Shown here in pieces: positions 46,091 to 58,441 of a DNA stretch of 64,000 nt. The notes beneath the pieces were generated by a model that worked only from the letters and a program-made list of their open reading frames with translations, did no database searches and had not been told where the DNA came from. The position numbers and the translations under genes were made by a program. The stretch is from Pohlia nutans. Taxonomy: Eukaryota > Streptophyta > Bryopsida > Bryales > Mniaceae. The stretch's first letter is position 1. Each line of letters opens with the position of its first letter. Location: assembly GCA_022496805.1 (NCBI GenBank), contig CM040099.1:1552501-1616500 (forward strand). Direction: 5' to 3'.

Positions 46091-46984
46091 ATATTCAGTA
46101 GCCTTCAAGAAGGCTGCCTTTCTAGTTCCATCCACCTCTATTCATGGAGTGACCAGTGATCTGTAACGGAAAGGGCTATTGAATCAAATAAACAATTACA
46201 AGACACTATTGTATTGTGACCAAGAAGTGAGTGCTTTTGTGCTGTGGAGTATCCCACATCATTTCATAGGAGGATGAAATGATGTGGGATATTCCACATC
46301 ATTCTGTTTGGAGGAAGGCAGCAGTCAGAGGCTACTAAATGACTGTTATGTACTTTGAAAATATGTATACATGCAGTAAATCACACAAGCATTTACATGG
46401 AGGTCAAGGGTCCGGCCATCATCCAACTCAAATGACTCATCTTAAACCCTTGTCCACGATGCGCCGTCTGGTTCAGACTGCTCAGCGATCATCCAAAACA
46501 TGGCACAAAAGGGTCCTTGTTCTGTCAAGATGCCTCACAACAACCTACAGATTAGAGACGAACCATAAGCTGAAGCAAGCTCACCAACTGAATTGCTTGC
46601 CAAGCTGATTGAAGGTAATGAGGTCGACCGGCAAAGTGGTCGGCTATATAACCAACAACGTGGACTGCAAGTCAGTTCGACGATGAAGACGGGAAAGAAG
46701 GTGCACGTACAAATTAAATGACGACGATCTGCACAAATCGAGAGGAACCTGGTATGTATCGTAGAGCGACAGGCGAGTTGCACACACAATTAACAAGATC
46801 ACAATGTTCAGGCTTAAGCACATGTGGGCATGGGCGGGAACGATCGAACACGGGCACTGTACGTAACATGCCTGCATGTACCCAGTGGCTGTATTTGAAT
46901 AGGATCATTTTGCTGTTCATCGATCGTGATCATGTTCCCTTCCACCCGGGGCCAGTGGAACAGTAAGACCTGTAGGTGTCCTAA

Positions 46985-47380
46985 AACAGCAATTTCCTTA
47001 ATCCAACGTCAAGATAAAGGGCAGTTTCTCCCTTGTTCACCCAAGCAACAGTGACGCCAACCCCAATATGATGCTCAATGCCATTAAATTTGATTTTCTT
47101 CACGCCAAATAATAGTGTTTTGGCGGGTGCTTTTTTACTTGCACTAAACTTAATTGAGAGTTGTGGGAGATCCAGTAGCCAACACTTGACTGATAGCTTC
47201 ATGGGGCGCAGTTTACATTGCTCTGACAACATGGAATAAGGTGTTGGCTACAACATAATATTGGGTGCTGCTGAGACAAGCATGCATACCCCTCCCCCTA
47301 TGCTCATGTTCCTCCAATCTAAAATGACGTTGTACCCCATGAATTCATCAAAACTGTTGGGCTTACTCTGAGGTAGGATG
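46985..47380 (-). pseudogene. Remnant of an unknown gene with one nonsense codon
   Basis: The minus-strand frame reads FMGYNVILDWRNMSIGGGVC, then MLVSAAPNIML, a TAG, and PTPYSMLSEQCKLRP on to a natural-looking end (GETALYLDVGLRKLLF, stop at 46,981-46,983). Copy A has AAG at the TAG position. The last 83 residues look like a genuine protein (SIKFSASKKAPAKTLLFGVK, IGVGVTVAWVN, beta-rich). I do not recognise the family. It is enclosed by family A MITE ends. Confidence 0.5.
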
Positions 47381-47780
47381 TCCTAAAACCACCACCACCC
47401 CTCAATTATGACATGTAGACCTTTCTTGAGGCCACCACAGTTGAGACTCAAAACCGCGAATTTCACTGTTCAAGTAGACCAATGGCATGTTAAGCATTGC
47501 AAAGAAATAGCTAGTGGTTTCGAGTATCATTATGAGTGAAAATTATTTAATACCACATGGTGTAGATATGTGAAAACCTAGAGGTCTAATTTGGGTGACG
47601 AAGTTCTAAATAATCACTTCAAAATTTTGTATCATTTTGAATACTGGGAATTTAATTGCAAAAATTTGTGTATTCTGTGAGAAATCTTCTTCCAAATGAC
47701 CAAAAAATATATTTCTCATAAATAACCTTGTTAAAATGAGGCCATATTTCTTAAGTTGGTGGTTTTAGGACATCCAACTT
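47371..47780 (-). mobile_element. TA-type MITE family A, reverse copy
   Basis: It starts AGGTAGGATGTCCTAAAACC and ends GGTTTTAGGACATCCAACTT, with internal blocks in reverse order relative to 27,881. Another family end alone, GTAGGTGTCCTAAAAC, is at 46,973-46,988. Confidence 0.85.
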
Positions 47781-49550
47781 TATGTCAACTTGCGCCGAAA
47801 ATGGCCTGAGGCCAGGTTGGTGTTCGAAGTACGAATCCCCGTGAAGAGGAGCTTCAAAAAACATGCGCCAAAAATATTCTATGAATGAAGGTTCTCACTA
47901 TTACCCTTGTGCCAAGTGGCGGGATCACCTCCTACAGTCAAAGGAAGAATCTTACAGTAGGGGGACTCAGAATGGGTTAAGATCAACTGCAAATAGCTAG
48001 TTGATGTCTGTTGATTGGTAAGATCGACTATTGTAGTAAGATTGTACTAAAATTAATAACTTTCAAGTTCACGTCTTTTCATCATATCAACCTCGGTTCT
48101 TATTTCTAGGTACAACTTACAAGGGCTAAAGTGCTAAAGAATCTTATGCATAAAGTGTACAAAAATGATATTTTTTCAATGAATTTGTTTTGGTGATTGT
48201 TCATCATATTACCCATCTTCCTTAAAACTTTCAGAGTTCTCTAATACCTTTTGAATTATCTTTGAATTGTTGAAAAATAATGTATATTGGAGTTGTTTCA
48301 TTTTTGTCTTGAATGGGTTAAATGAGAAGATGAAATAAGAATCTAATTTGCTTTGAATTGAGTCATTGACATACTACATGATTTGGCCTAAACTTAGCTT
48401 TTGAGGCATGACCCACCCTGTAATGAGCTCAACTTTCGAGGACCATATCTATAAATAAAATGAAGCTTTCAATATATTTCAAAATGCTTACACTTTCTAA
48501 TGAGGTATATGATGAAATTATGTAAACCACACTTTTGGATTTTCAATTTCCGGATTCAACCAAAAAAAAATGGAACCATCATAATCAGTCATTTATTTCT
48601 AGTTGATTTAGAGATTGCTCGTAGATTGAACTTGAGTTATTCATAAGTTATGAACATTGTGCCACTTGATATTCTTCCATGTCGGGATGGTGGTTGCATT
48701 TGGTTCCTTAGCCCTCGCAACGGTTCACCCTTTTGCTCTCATTGCACAAAAGATAATATTATTCAAAACATGTAATTCTTGATGCGGGGCTGCTGTTGAC
48801 TTCCAACTCTCCACCATCATTCTGTAACTAAAGAATTACAATGCATGTACAATATTCAAAAATCCACTACAACAATTCTCGTGCAACGATTCTTATTCCT
48901 AGATACAACTTACAAGGGCTAAAGAACCTTGTGTGGTTTATGGCATCTGTGAATCTAGTTGTAAATTAACACTCACCCAAACTAACAGTGAACATTAGCT
49001 CTATTATAAATACATGATTGACACGGTCACTGGTCTAATTTTCGTTTCTTTTTTAACATGATTTACAAGGCTTATAATAGTAAAATGTAGCTTTCTTTTG
49101 GTTATGCAAATGTAAATTAATAGCTTTTCCTTTCTCCAGGTAGGCATATTTCACAAGGGACTATTGTCGCACTTCAAAACATGTTTAGTGAAACACCAAT
49201 TTCAACTACAGCGTCCAAGACCTTACTCATTTTGGGTTGAAATTGAAGAATTCTACTTGCTATAGCCTTCTCCAGAACTTGCCAACACACATAGTTGTTG
49301 AGTCCTAATAGATTCCATCAAAATGCTCTCTAGGGTTTCCGTGCACGTTTTAAAGTATAGTTACCTTAGGGGGCCTCAAAATGAGTTACTGCAAAAATTG
49401 TTTATTCTATATCAATTCCTTTTTAACCTACATGTACTAAATAGTGCATTTAGGTTGCTCATCACAATTATTACTGCAATAAACATGTACGTAAATTGTA
49501 TCATCAAAGACACACGATTTGCTATCTATGTACTTGGTTAAGTGCGCTCG

Positions 49551-50050
49551 TTTCATACACATATTTGGCTTAAAAAATTTGGTTAAAAAGCTCTCTAAAA
49601 ACATCGATTTTTTCTTTCTACAATTACTTACATTGTAAACAAACAATTCTTTATTTTTATTTTTTATTCTTATCTTTATCTTTTCTTTATCTTTTCTTCT
49701 ACCTTCATTTCTTTTTTGTCTTCTTTCTTGTCATCCTCTTATCTTCCTCCGTGTCTTTCTTCTTGTCTTTATTTTTATTTTTAGATGTAGCTGCTAAACC
49801 CTAAACAACAGGCGCAAAGCACCAAAAAAAAACAAATAAATAAATAAAAATTTGGTGTAATTTAGTTGGCCATGGGTTGATGCTGAACCCTAAACAGCGG
49901 CCTTATATAAAATAAAATAAAATAAAAACGCTTTATTTGGCCGTTCAGTGCTGCTAAACCTTACACGGCAGCCACCAAAATAACAAGATAGATGGTATCG
50001 CCTCCCCATTCATTCCATTGTTTAGTGAACTTCGTATGCTACGGACCGCT
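49551..50050. other. Spacer with pyrimidine-rich tract
   Basis: 49,640-49,780 is dominated by T and C (TTCTTT, CTTTATC units). AAACCCTAAAC motifs occur at 49,797 and 49,885. There is no gene. Confidence 0.5.
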
Positions 50051-50129
50051 TCAGATAGATAGAAACTCCGGTCCCTTTAGGGCCCGGCGTGAATGAAGTG
50101 TCCGTTCGTAATGCCAATGATCCGATGCC
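50051..50129 (-). repeat. SINE-like repeat R, copy truncated by an element
   Basis: GATAGATAGAAACTCCGGTC to CCAATGATCCGATGCC follows the 21,597 copy, then stops where the element at 50,132 begins. Confidence 0.7.
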
Positions 50130-50131
50130 TA

Positions 50132-50509
50132 GGGCCGCTTCATAGTATGGCCGAAGGTTGAGAGGCCGTTGATTTCCACCAATCAAATTGCAAGAAACCA
50201 TGGTTTCGGCCTCTCGACCCTTCACACTAGAGGCCAAAGTCCAAAGGCTGTGGACCTTCAAAATGCTTACATGGCAACACTTTTTGACCAAGATGACAAC
50301 CTCTCGAGAGGAAGTTTGGGTCTTACATTTTGCAAGACCCAAACTATGGTCGAGAGGCCATCGATTTCTTTTCATAAAAAATGAAAACTATATTTTATTG
50401 CCTATTTTCAGTAGATTTCTTTGGACTCTCAACAAAATTTGGACTCTCAATCCCACGGCCACTCGACTTGAACGGCCATAGTGTGAACGGCCATAGTGTG
50501 AAGCGGCCC
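50132..50509. mobile_element. GGGCCGCTTCA-ended element, 3-bp flank
   Basis: GGGCCGCTTCATAGTATGGCC at the left pairs with GGCCATAGTGTGAAGCGGCC at the right; a short right-end unit (GAACGGCCATAGTGT) is duplicated. Flanks CTA and TTA fit a TWA target, as for 19,781-20,274. Confidence 0.8.
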
Positions 50510-50988
50510 TTAGGTCATCTACAAAGAAAACCTTGAAACCTTTACTTTTGCATACAATATCCAAATAAGGCACACTTTGGTGTATCTCTAACAGGAATCA
50601 ATAAGAATTTGGCCAGTCTAATAATAGGACCTATACTCAATGCTTAATCTCATTAATTGCAAGAAAAGCATTCAAAACTCTGCTATCGATTTTTTCCTAG
50701 AATGAAATACCTAGCAAATACTCGAATATAACGAAGTCATCTCTGTATCGTTGCAAACCCCAACTCATTTCCTCCTAAGCTGCATGATGTAACTGTAAAG
50801 TTAACCTTCATAGGGATGCAGTGCTAGAGAAGTTAGTAGTCTCACTAAAGAATGGGCTTGATCAGAAGCACCACAGAATTAGTGGTCCATTTGGTTTCTT
50901 CAGTTCTGCAACGTCATCACCATCCCAAACTGGCACCTCTTCTGGGTTGCCATCTTCAGCTTCTGTCCGTTTTGGCAGACGCAGAAAA
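50510..50988. other. 3' region of the RBD1-type gene
   Basis: This is 3' untranslated or spacer sequence. On the minus strand 50,988-50,866 remains open and codes RLPKRTEAEDGNPEEVPVWD then GDDVAELKKPNGPLILWCF, reachable by an alternative acceptor. Confidence 0.5.
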
Positions 50989-53900
50989 CTAGGGAGAACT
51001 TGATACATACTTCGACATGACTCCAGTTAGTATCGCCCTTTCTTTAGCCTTCAGCCTGCACATTTCAGCATTCAAAAATAAGTTTCCATGTTTGACACAA
51101 GTCAACGCAGTACTCCTGAAAGACTGGATATTTACAAATTCGAAATGGAACAACAGGAGCTTTGACAACGTTTTCAGTAAATTGGACGGTTTCAGAAACT
51201 TTTAGATAAAGAGAATCTTTGCCATTATTCATGAAGAGGTCTCCTGATGGTCAGAGTGATCATACAAAGGCCTCCTCATGATACAGAGGGAGGCCTCTGT
51301 GTGATTATTATTACTGTAGGGTAGACCTCTCTTTATAATGTTGTCCTGTAGCAAATCCAATTTTACTGAAAATCCTGTTATCTGCTTCAAAGAAGGGGAA
51401 GCAACGAGACCTGCTTGACCAAAGAAGATGGATGCCATGAATTACGAGGATAGTCATGAAGTATACCTGCTGGCTGAACCAAGGCTTCCAATCTTAGGTT
51501 TTTGAGACTTCTTGCCTGCCGCTTGGGACTTCTTCTTTGCTCCGGTGGCCTTCTTCTTCTCACCCTCCTTTTTCACAGTCGAAACCCCAGTTGCTGCTTT
51601 CGCCTTGCTCAGAAGCCGCTTCTCCAGTATCTCCACTCTCTCTTCTTCATTTTGAGATGATTGCTGGAGCTTCCTCTCCATTTCCTTGAGTTTGGCCTCT
51701 AATTCCTTGATTTTCTCGACAGAGTAATCCTCCTCGTCCACATCTAACGATTCCCTCACCTTCACCCTTGAGCCACCAACTTCTTCATCAGTATTCATAC
51801 CCTTTACTGACTCTACAGCCAATTCATCTTCATCCTCAACGCTCTCTTCCTCTGCAAGCTCCAGATCCAACGCTGTGTCGTCTTCATCTTCAAACTGATC
51901 CCATATTTCCTCTTCCATTGCACGCAACTGGGTTTCGCTAACTTCAACATCATCATCTTCTACTACTTCTTCTACAAATGACTTGCTTGAAACTGAGGAT
52001 GTGCCTGTTACAATCCCCAACTCTCTGTCCACTTTCGTAACTGGAATTTTAATTTCCTTAGCAGACGGTGTGTCTCGCACTTGCAACTTTGGAACAGAAA
52101 TGGCACTTGAGGCACGATTGCCACCGGTAGGGTTTGGGTGCCAGGGGCTGTCTGACTTGGCAACCTCACAAGCAATCTTCTTGTCCACCTTTCCAAATTT
52201 CACTTTCTCTCCATTGTACTGCGATACAAAGCTGCAAACGGATTGCAATAAGTTTCACTTCCATATCCACACCCTACAACAACACTAATTAGGTCAAAAC
52301 TTAGCGGTGATGACTTTTCACCTCCATAATAAAATTGGAAAACCACTCTTCCAACATCAGTGAATGTCGAGAGTAGCGGTAATTGAAAACCTAGTGATCA
52401 CATGTGGCTCAATGGAAAGAAATAACTTAGAAGCACTAAATCACAAGAAGGAAGGCAAAGCAATACAACTCCGAACCCTTTTTTATCACACTCCTGGTAT
52501 CTGCATGGAATATTTGATATTGTAAATCGTGTGATAGGAGAATCTCCACGTCTTGTTCTGAACTAATAACATCGGTTGCCAAAAGTGTGACATTAAAGAG
52601 TTCTCAGTGTACAAAGTAAGGAAAGAGGATCCCAGATGATTCTGAAAACGTTCTCTTCCACTAGGTTTTGACGAATAACTGGGTTTTGCAAACATGACAC
52701 CTTGTCCTTGAGTTTTTGTTGGTTATCCGTAAACCAAGGTTTTGCATAACCCCTAAAGGATCCATGGTTTTAACATGACAAATTCTATAGATCATATTAG
52801 GAAAAAATCAAATTCAAATGGGAGCAAGTTTTACATCACTAGAATCAGTGAAGGACATTGCATGTGTTGATCAAAGGAAAAATAATTTTGAACAGAAAGA
52901 AGTTCACATAAAACCTACTAAAAGAAACATGAGGCCCAATTCAAGCTTCTTGGTCCTTCAGGGGTTAACTAACACTGACACACATCGTCATCCTCACAGG
53001 TAGAGAAAACATAACACAACAGTGATGGCCCAAACAGAAAGGTGGTATGGTGGTGACTTACTCATAAGCGTCATCTTCAGTGGCAAATGTAAAGAAGGCA
53101 AAACCCCGGCACATTGGCTCACGTGTTTTCTCATTCTCAGGCTCCACAATGGGTCGAATGTGAAGTAGACCTGGAGCATTGCGAAACACAGCACGCAAGT
53201 CCCGCTCCACCTTCCTCTTCCGTGGCAAATTCCCCACCCAAACTTCTACACCAGCGGGTGCTTCTGTAGAACCAAGTTTGAACAGGCTCAGGGGCTAATA
53301 CCATACCAACACAAAGCAAAGGAGAACATGTACAGCATTAAAACCCTAAAGGACCAAGATTTCATGGCTCTAAAATGACCAATTCGATAGAATTCATACG
53401 AGGTAAATTTTTATATCACTAGAATTAGTGCAGAACAATAGAGTAAGGTCTTTCATTTTTTGTATTTCCTTTGACCTCTTATAAATTAGTGTATTCAATC
53501 ATCCACAGAGTACATTGAACCCTTCTAGACTAATTGAACCCCTACGAATTCAATTTTTTTCATCAGTTTAACCATTGGATATATAGAATAATAGATATTA
53601 AGATTGGAAGTTGATAGTGAGTTTATCCTACAATATAAGTTACATGAGAAACAAGGCAAAATATATTTCATTAAAGTGCATGCAACCTTGTAAATCCAAA
53701 TGTACATTCCATTTCAAACCCCTCCCAAGGTATTGGAGTTTTATCTTGTGACCAAAAGAGGAAGATTGAGTGAAATAAAGCATGGGCTACTTTTTGGAGG
53801 TATCTTAAGTTTCATGCTCTATTTGGTTCAATGCACTCCATCGATGATTGAATACACTAATTTATAAGAGGTCAAAGAAAAAACACAAGATGAAAGACTT

Positions 53901-55185
53901 AAAAGGATAACTCTACTGGTCAAAAAACAAATAAAACTAGTCAAAAGGAAGTCCCCGTATGAACATGAGTCCTCTTGTTTCTTTCAAAAAATGCTTCACA
54001 CCTTTAGGTTTAGCTTTGGGAGTGATTTTGCCCTTGCCCGCTTTGGCCCTCAATTTCGCTGCCTCTTGCGCCTTCTTGTCCACCTCAATTTCAGCCAACA
54101 GCTTTTCCTCCAACGCAAGGTCATACACCTGCAAATCACAAACGCTTGAACCAGTGACTTTGTGTTGCTAATTTTAGCCACATAGCTATATAAAATTTGG
54201 GCTGGCTAAAAGATACAAAGGATTTTTGAAAAAGAAAAAAAAGGAATGATAGCCACATTTCCTACATGTGTAGCCCTCTCTAAACCTACAGTAGGTATTA
54301 CCCAGATATTTCTTAAGTAGCACCTAGGTAGCACATGTGTATTACCTTAGTATTACCTATATATGGGACACATGTAGTATTGGGACAGTCACCTCGGCAA
54401 ATGTCCCCCATGGCGACATTCTCCAAGGGTGCCCCACGGGAGGTTCCCGATACTACATTCTAGCCCCTATATATTAACCCTTAAAGGGCTAATGGGGATA
54501 GTAGATACGTTGGCGTATATTTGACGTTTGTCGTAAATAGAAAGTTCCAAATTGAGACCTCAATAGCTCATTAAAATCATGTCGATGCAAATTTTAACTT
54601 CACTTTTCATCTTAAACGCATAGGAACCCATAGGAGGTGTGGAACCATGTCAAATACAATGGAATATTGCTGTATGATACTGTTCGGAAAGGGCTCTCTG
54701 GAAAGAGCATCCAAAAGAGCATCCAAGGAGCCTGGATTGCTCTTCAAACCATGGAAAAGGAGCAAAAATGCTAAACTGTCTCCTGACAAAAAAAATCACT
54801 GAACGCTCGAACATTACAGACGCTGCCTAATCCAAACCCTAATACGGTTCTTGCACATTCCAAGCTTCTGTTACCTTGCGAATAAGTAAACGGTGCGTAC
54901 CTTGCCTACGCCAAATCCATCAGGCCGGTTGCGCATCCATTCTTCCATATCCACAATGTGCTCCGGGATTTTATCCTCTCCCAAATCATCGTCATCGTCC
55001 AGAAAGAAATCCCGCTTGCCCTTGCCAGCCATTACAGCGAACTGCGGTTTGGAAATCCATGAGGAGGTGGAAATGGAGCAAGGGCGAAAACAAGGAGCCA
55101 CAGAAGAGTGGACAGCGTCGGGGTGAGGGAGAGGGAGGAGGAAGGAGAACGATGAGAGCGCCATTGCAAACACGAAAACAAACAA
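50989..55185 (-). CDS. Chloroplast RRM RNA-binding protein, RBD1 type, five exons
   Basis: Exons (minus strand): 55,185-54,901; 54,128-54,002; 53,263-53,062; 52,231-51,467; 51,055-50,989, stop TAG at 50,991. Phases 0,1,2,2 join cleanly. The product is 481 residues, or 474 if the second Met (MALSSFSF, 55,164) is used, which gives a better Ser-rich transit peptide. Next comes an acidic patch with EEWMRNRPDGFGVGKVYDLA, then one RRM with RNP2 VWVGNLP and RNP1 CRGFAFFTF. A long acidic linker, a charged coiled coil (KIKELEAKLKEMERKLQQ) and a Lys-rich tail ending LKAKERAILTGVMSKYV follow. This layout resembles Arabidopsis RBD1, a chloroplast protein linked to 23S rRNA processing; the assignment is from memory. 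Expected role: plastid rRNA binding. Introns 1 and 3 contain TTAA-type MITEs. Fragments of this gene are scattered at 25, 31, 34-35 and 44-46 kb. Confidence 0.92.
52746..52968 (+). mobile_element. Subfamily G MITE in intron 3 of the RBD1-type gene
   Basis: It runs from AACCCCTAAAGGATCCATGG to TTGGTCCTTCAGGGGTTAAC. The left TTAA has decayed. A further left end, AAACCCTAAAGGACC, is at 53,340 in intron 2 without a clear partner. Confidence 0.7.
54366..54467. mobile_element. 102-bp MITE in intron 1 of the RBD1-type gene
   Basis: Ends ACATGTAGTATTGGGA and TCCCGATACTACAT are inverted complements. It is absent from the intron 1 fragments in copies A and C. Confidence 0.65.
54477..54690. mobile_element. 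Subfamily S TTAA-type MITE in intron 1, right end decayed
   Basis: The left end TTAACCCTTAAAGGGC and the interior (GATAGTAGATACGTTGGCGT, AAGTTCCAAATTGAGA) match 30,862-31,094. The right end is not recognisable beyond about 54,690. Confidence 0.7.
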
Positions 55186-55280
55186 CTACAGAGGAGCTAG
55201 AGATTCATATGCTGAAAAAATGAGCTAGAAATTCGTGTACTAAAAAATTTGAGCTAGAGATTCATGTACTGATAAAATAA
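55186..55280. repeat. Three tandem units of about 30-35 bp just upstream of the RBD1-type start
   Basis: GAGCTAGAGATTCATATGCT, GAGCTAGAAATTCGTGTACT and GAGCTAGAGATTCATGTACT occur in tandem at 55,194, 55,223 and 55,250. They lie in the probable 5' leader or promoter. Confidence 0.8.
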
Positions 55281-56867
55281 AATTCAGAGAAAGGGAGGAT
55301 TGAACGTCTGCCGACGGAGGAATTCTCTGTTAACGACGAAGGTGCTGCTCCTTATCCACCTGCTCCTTGGTTCGGTTCTCCACGGGCTCATTGGGAACAG
55401 ATGGGGAACGCCTCACCTCTTTAATATCACCTCTAATATCACATCCGTTGTTTAGGCCATGTTGAGAGGTCGACGTGGCCAACATGGATTGAAGTACGAT
55501 TCATTAGAGGAAATTTGATGCCTCTAATAGATTAAATTACGAGTTCTCATACACAAAAATTAATAAATATAAAAATGCAAAAATCAAAATCAGATATAAA
55601 TATTTTTATGAAAAGAAATTTAAAAAATAAATTAAATTTAAAATAAATTGAAAATAAAGTTTTTCTTTGATAATATTTTCTTTAGATTTTTTTCAATTTT
55701 TTCAATTTTATTAAAATAAAAATTTCAATAAAAACATAAATTCTAGCACAAGTTTTGAAACGGCCCTTTGTAGGCTTCAGATCTCTTCTAATGGTAGAAA
55801 CTCCATTGTTCTGACTTTCACTTATCAAATGTATAACCTCAGACTTGATTCAAAAATAAAGAAGTTGCCATATACTTGGGTTCAAATTCATTCTAATCCT
55901 CTACAATATTGATTTTTTACTTTGAAGTTAATTGCTTATTAGCGTGTTGTATTAGTTCGTCAAGTGTGTACTTTTTCACCATACAAAATACATTTTTATT
56001 TTTATTTTAAAATCCTAAAAATTTGGGCTTCTCTTCTTACAAATTTTTTCCCGATCTTGATGACGTACTACAATATTTGAACGTATTTGCATAGATTATA
56101 CACTTTCACCTGTGATTTTGGGAATTTTGAAAATTGTGAGGATACAAACTCACCATTAACCCGGATGGTATGCATGATGTCCATCATTGTTAATAGATAT
56201 ACAAAAAGATGTCCAAGTAACATGTCTTTTTACGTGTTTACAAAAAAGTACCTACTCGTAATACATTATTGGTTTCGGCACTAATTATATTATTTTAATA
56301 AGGGTCAAAAATTTAGGTTTTTTTAATAATTTTTTTACAAATTTAAAGAAGAAAATTTTCAAAAAGTAGAAGTTTTGTATCTATTTTTAGAAAAACAAAT
56401 ATTCAACACCCTATATATGAATCCAATCATGTACTACGAGTTTTGAGATGAAAGAGAAGCTTTCTATGGATGAATACAAACTCCGGTCTTATTACAGGAA
56501 ATTAATCGAGCCTCTGTTTGTTCTCCCCACACCAATGTCCACCAAACAATCACATTATAAAAGTTTGGGAGTTTGGGATACATTCCCCTATTTGAGGGAA
56601 GACTCCATACTACCGGTATCCCCGCCTCTAGAACCCCGGTGGTCTTTAATGCGGGCACTATTCATTCATCCCCTTCTTCTTTGAAATTTTCATTTTGGGT
56701 ACCTTAGGGGTTTTTTTTGGCAATTTGTTTTGCAAATTTTGGACCTTTGGCCCAAAATAATAATTTGGAATGACCTATTTGGGAATTAGAAACTATAGGA
56801 TGAGGGGGTTGCCTTTTTAGGTGAACCCCTATACGGAGCAAAATAGAAATAATTTTGTCCCCATACA
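55281..56867. other. AT-rich intergenic DNA, nothing recognised
   Basis: The first part presumably holds the RBD1-type promoter. 55,560-55,740 is extremely A/T-rich. No gene is visible. Confidence 0.45.
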
Positions 56868-57100
56868 TTAACCCATAAACGTCCCATAGGGATAATACAT
56901 ACATGGCTGTATAATTGGCATTGGTTATTAACAAGTAGTTTTAAATTAGGATCTCAATAGCTCACTAGAACTGCATTGATCTAAATTTCAACTTCTTAGT
57001 TGAACTCAAACTCATTAAAGGTATGGAACCATCTCAAACACAAGAAATATATGTTGTATTCTACTTACCGCAAAGGCATTTTCAGACGTTTAGGGGTTAA
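56868..57100. mobile_element. Subfamily S TTAA-flanked MITE
   Basis: TTAA at 56,868-56,871 and 57,097-57,100 flank CCCATAAACGTCCCATAGGG and GACGTTTAGGGG. The interior matches 30,862-31,094. Confidence 0.85.
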
Positions 57101-57369
57101 AGACCACCGGGTTCTAAAGAAGGGGCATGTTGATTAGGAGGTGTTATGATTTGTGATGTCCGAGGTCTGGGTCAAGGCGCCGTAGGAATTTTTGGTAAAA
57201 TCTAAGTATCCTAGAGGCCGGAGGCTGAGACCAGTAGTTGTGCCCTACGTTATTTGTCCGTCGAGACCATTCCAATACATTAATAGATTTTACGTTGCCA
57301 TGAAAATATAATTCACCTTGTTTGTTGATTATGAAAATGTAATTTTCCACAACCTAACTAGAGTTGAGG

Positions 57370-57870
57370 GGCTCAATTTTGTGGTATAAAATGTTTGATG
57401 AAAAACAAAAATGGAGTTGATGTTCACAGTAAAGTTGTAAATGTCAATGTGGATCACATTTGTACGGTTGGATTTATTACTATTTTTAATTAATATTTTT
57501 CAATTAATTTTGCAAGGTTCTCTCTTGAAATTCAATATAAAATCTCAAATTAACACAATTTTTTTAAATATTGTAATAAAATCGGAATAACATGACCGAC
57601 AAGATGGTATGGTTTCCATTATTTTATTTTACTTATTTTGGAAAATCATGTTTAAAGTCTCACTTTTTGAACTAAAAATGAAACTTGACATAAATCAATT
57701 CCATTGTTTTCCAAAAAAATCATATTTCAAAGATTTGTACCATAGAAATGATAGTCAATTAGCACAAGAATCAAGAGAAATTTGGATGAATGAAAATTGT
57801 GCGTGTATGTCAGTAGTCAAGAGAATAGTTTGATTCTGTTCATCGTCCACATAATAAACGCATTCACCTC
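57370..57870. repeat. Dispersed repeat, copy 2
   Basis: This is the counterpart of 23,885-24,409, non-coding. Confidence 0.6.
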
Positions 57871-58441
57871 AAAGAGTTAACGATGCAATTTTATGGATGT
57901 TTCATAGCAGTTGGAGATTGGTGCTGAAATATCTTGTTCTTGAAAGGAGCTTTTAACACCTTGGGTCCACTTGCCAATTCAAAAAAAATCAAGGTATCCA
58001 AGATACTCCAATCTTGAGTATGAAGGAAGTACGTAACATCAATCACTTCAATAGGTCTCCGAGATGGACGTTGATGAGCAAGCATAGTAGCATGTTGTGA
58101 CACTGTGCTTAGCGGCTCACATCATGTTTTTTTTATATGTAATCAGATGAATTGTAAAATGGGTGCGGTCATACATCAACTGAAGAATGTCATGGTCTTC
58201 GGTTTTTAGGGTTGTGGATGGCGTGAGAACCTGCAAAGCACAATGCCTGTTGATTGTTATGCAAATCAGGCGACGTACAGGGTGCATCGCAATCCCACGA
58301 CCGACAGCCGTGCATTCATAGCGGCCTGCGAGGCCTTCAGTTCAGAACGACATCCTGTTTGTCGGCCCTCCATTCATGTCAACCAGGCATGTTCACTATC
58401 ACAATTACACCTTGCAAAACCATGGCTTACATGTATTGTTT

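Larger units (their letters stand above)
44025..49550 (-). repeat. Segmental duplication, copy C (inverted)
   Basis: Read on the minus strand it follows copy B (36,640-40,228) and then copy A (about 29,160-35,150) in order. Where A and B carry elements at 26,234, 30,862, 37,787, 39,020 and 39,410, C has empty sites, which makes it a reference for the insertions. Confidence 0.8.
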
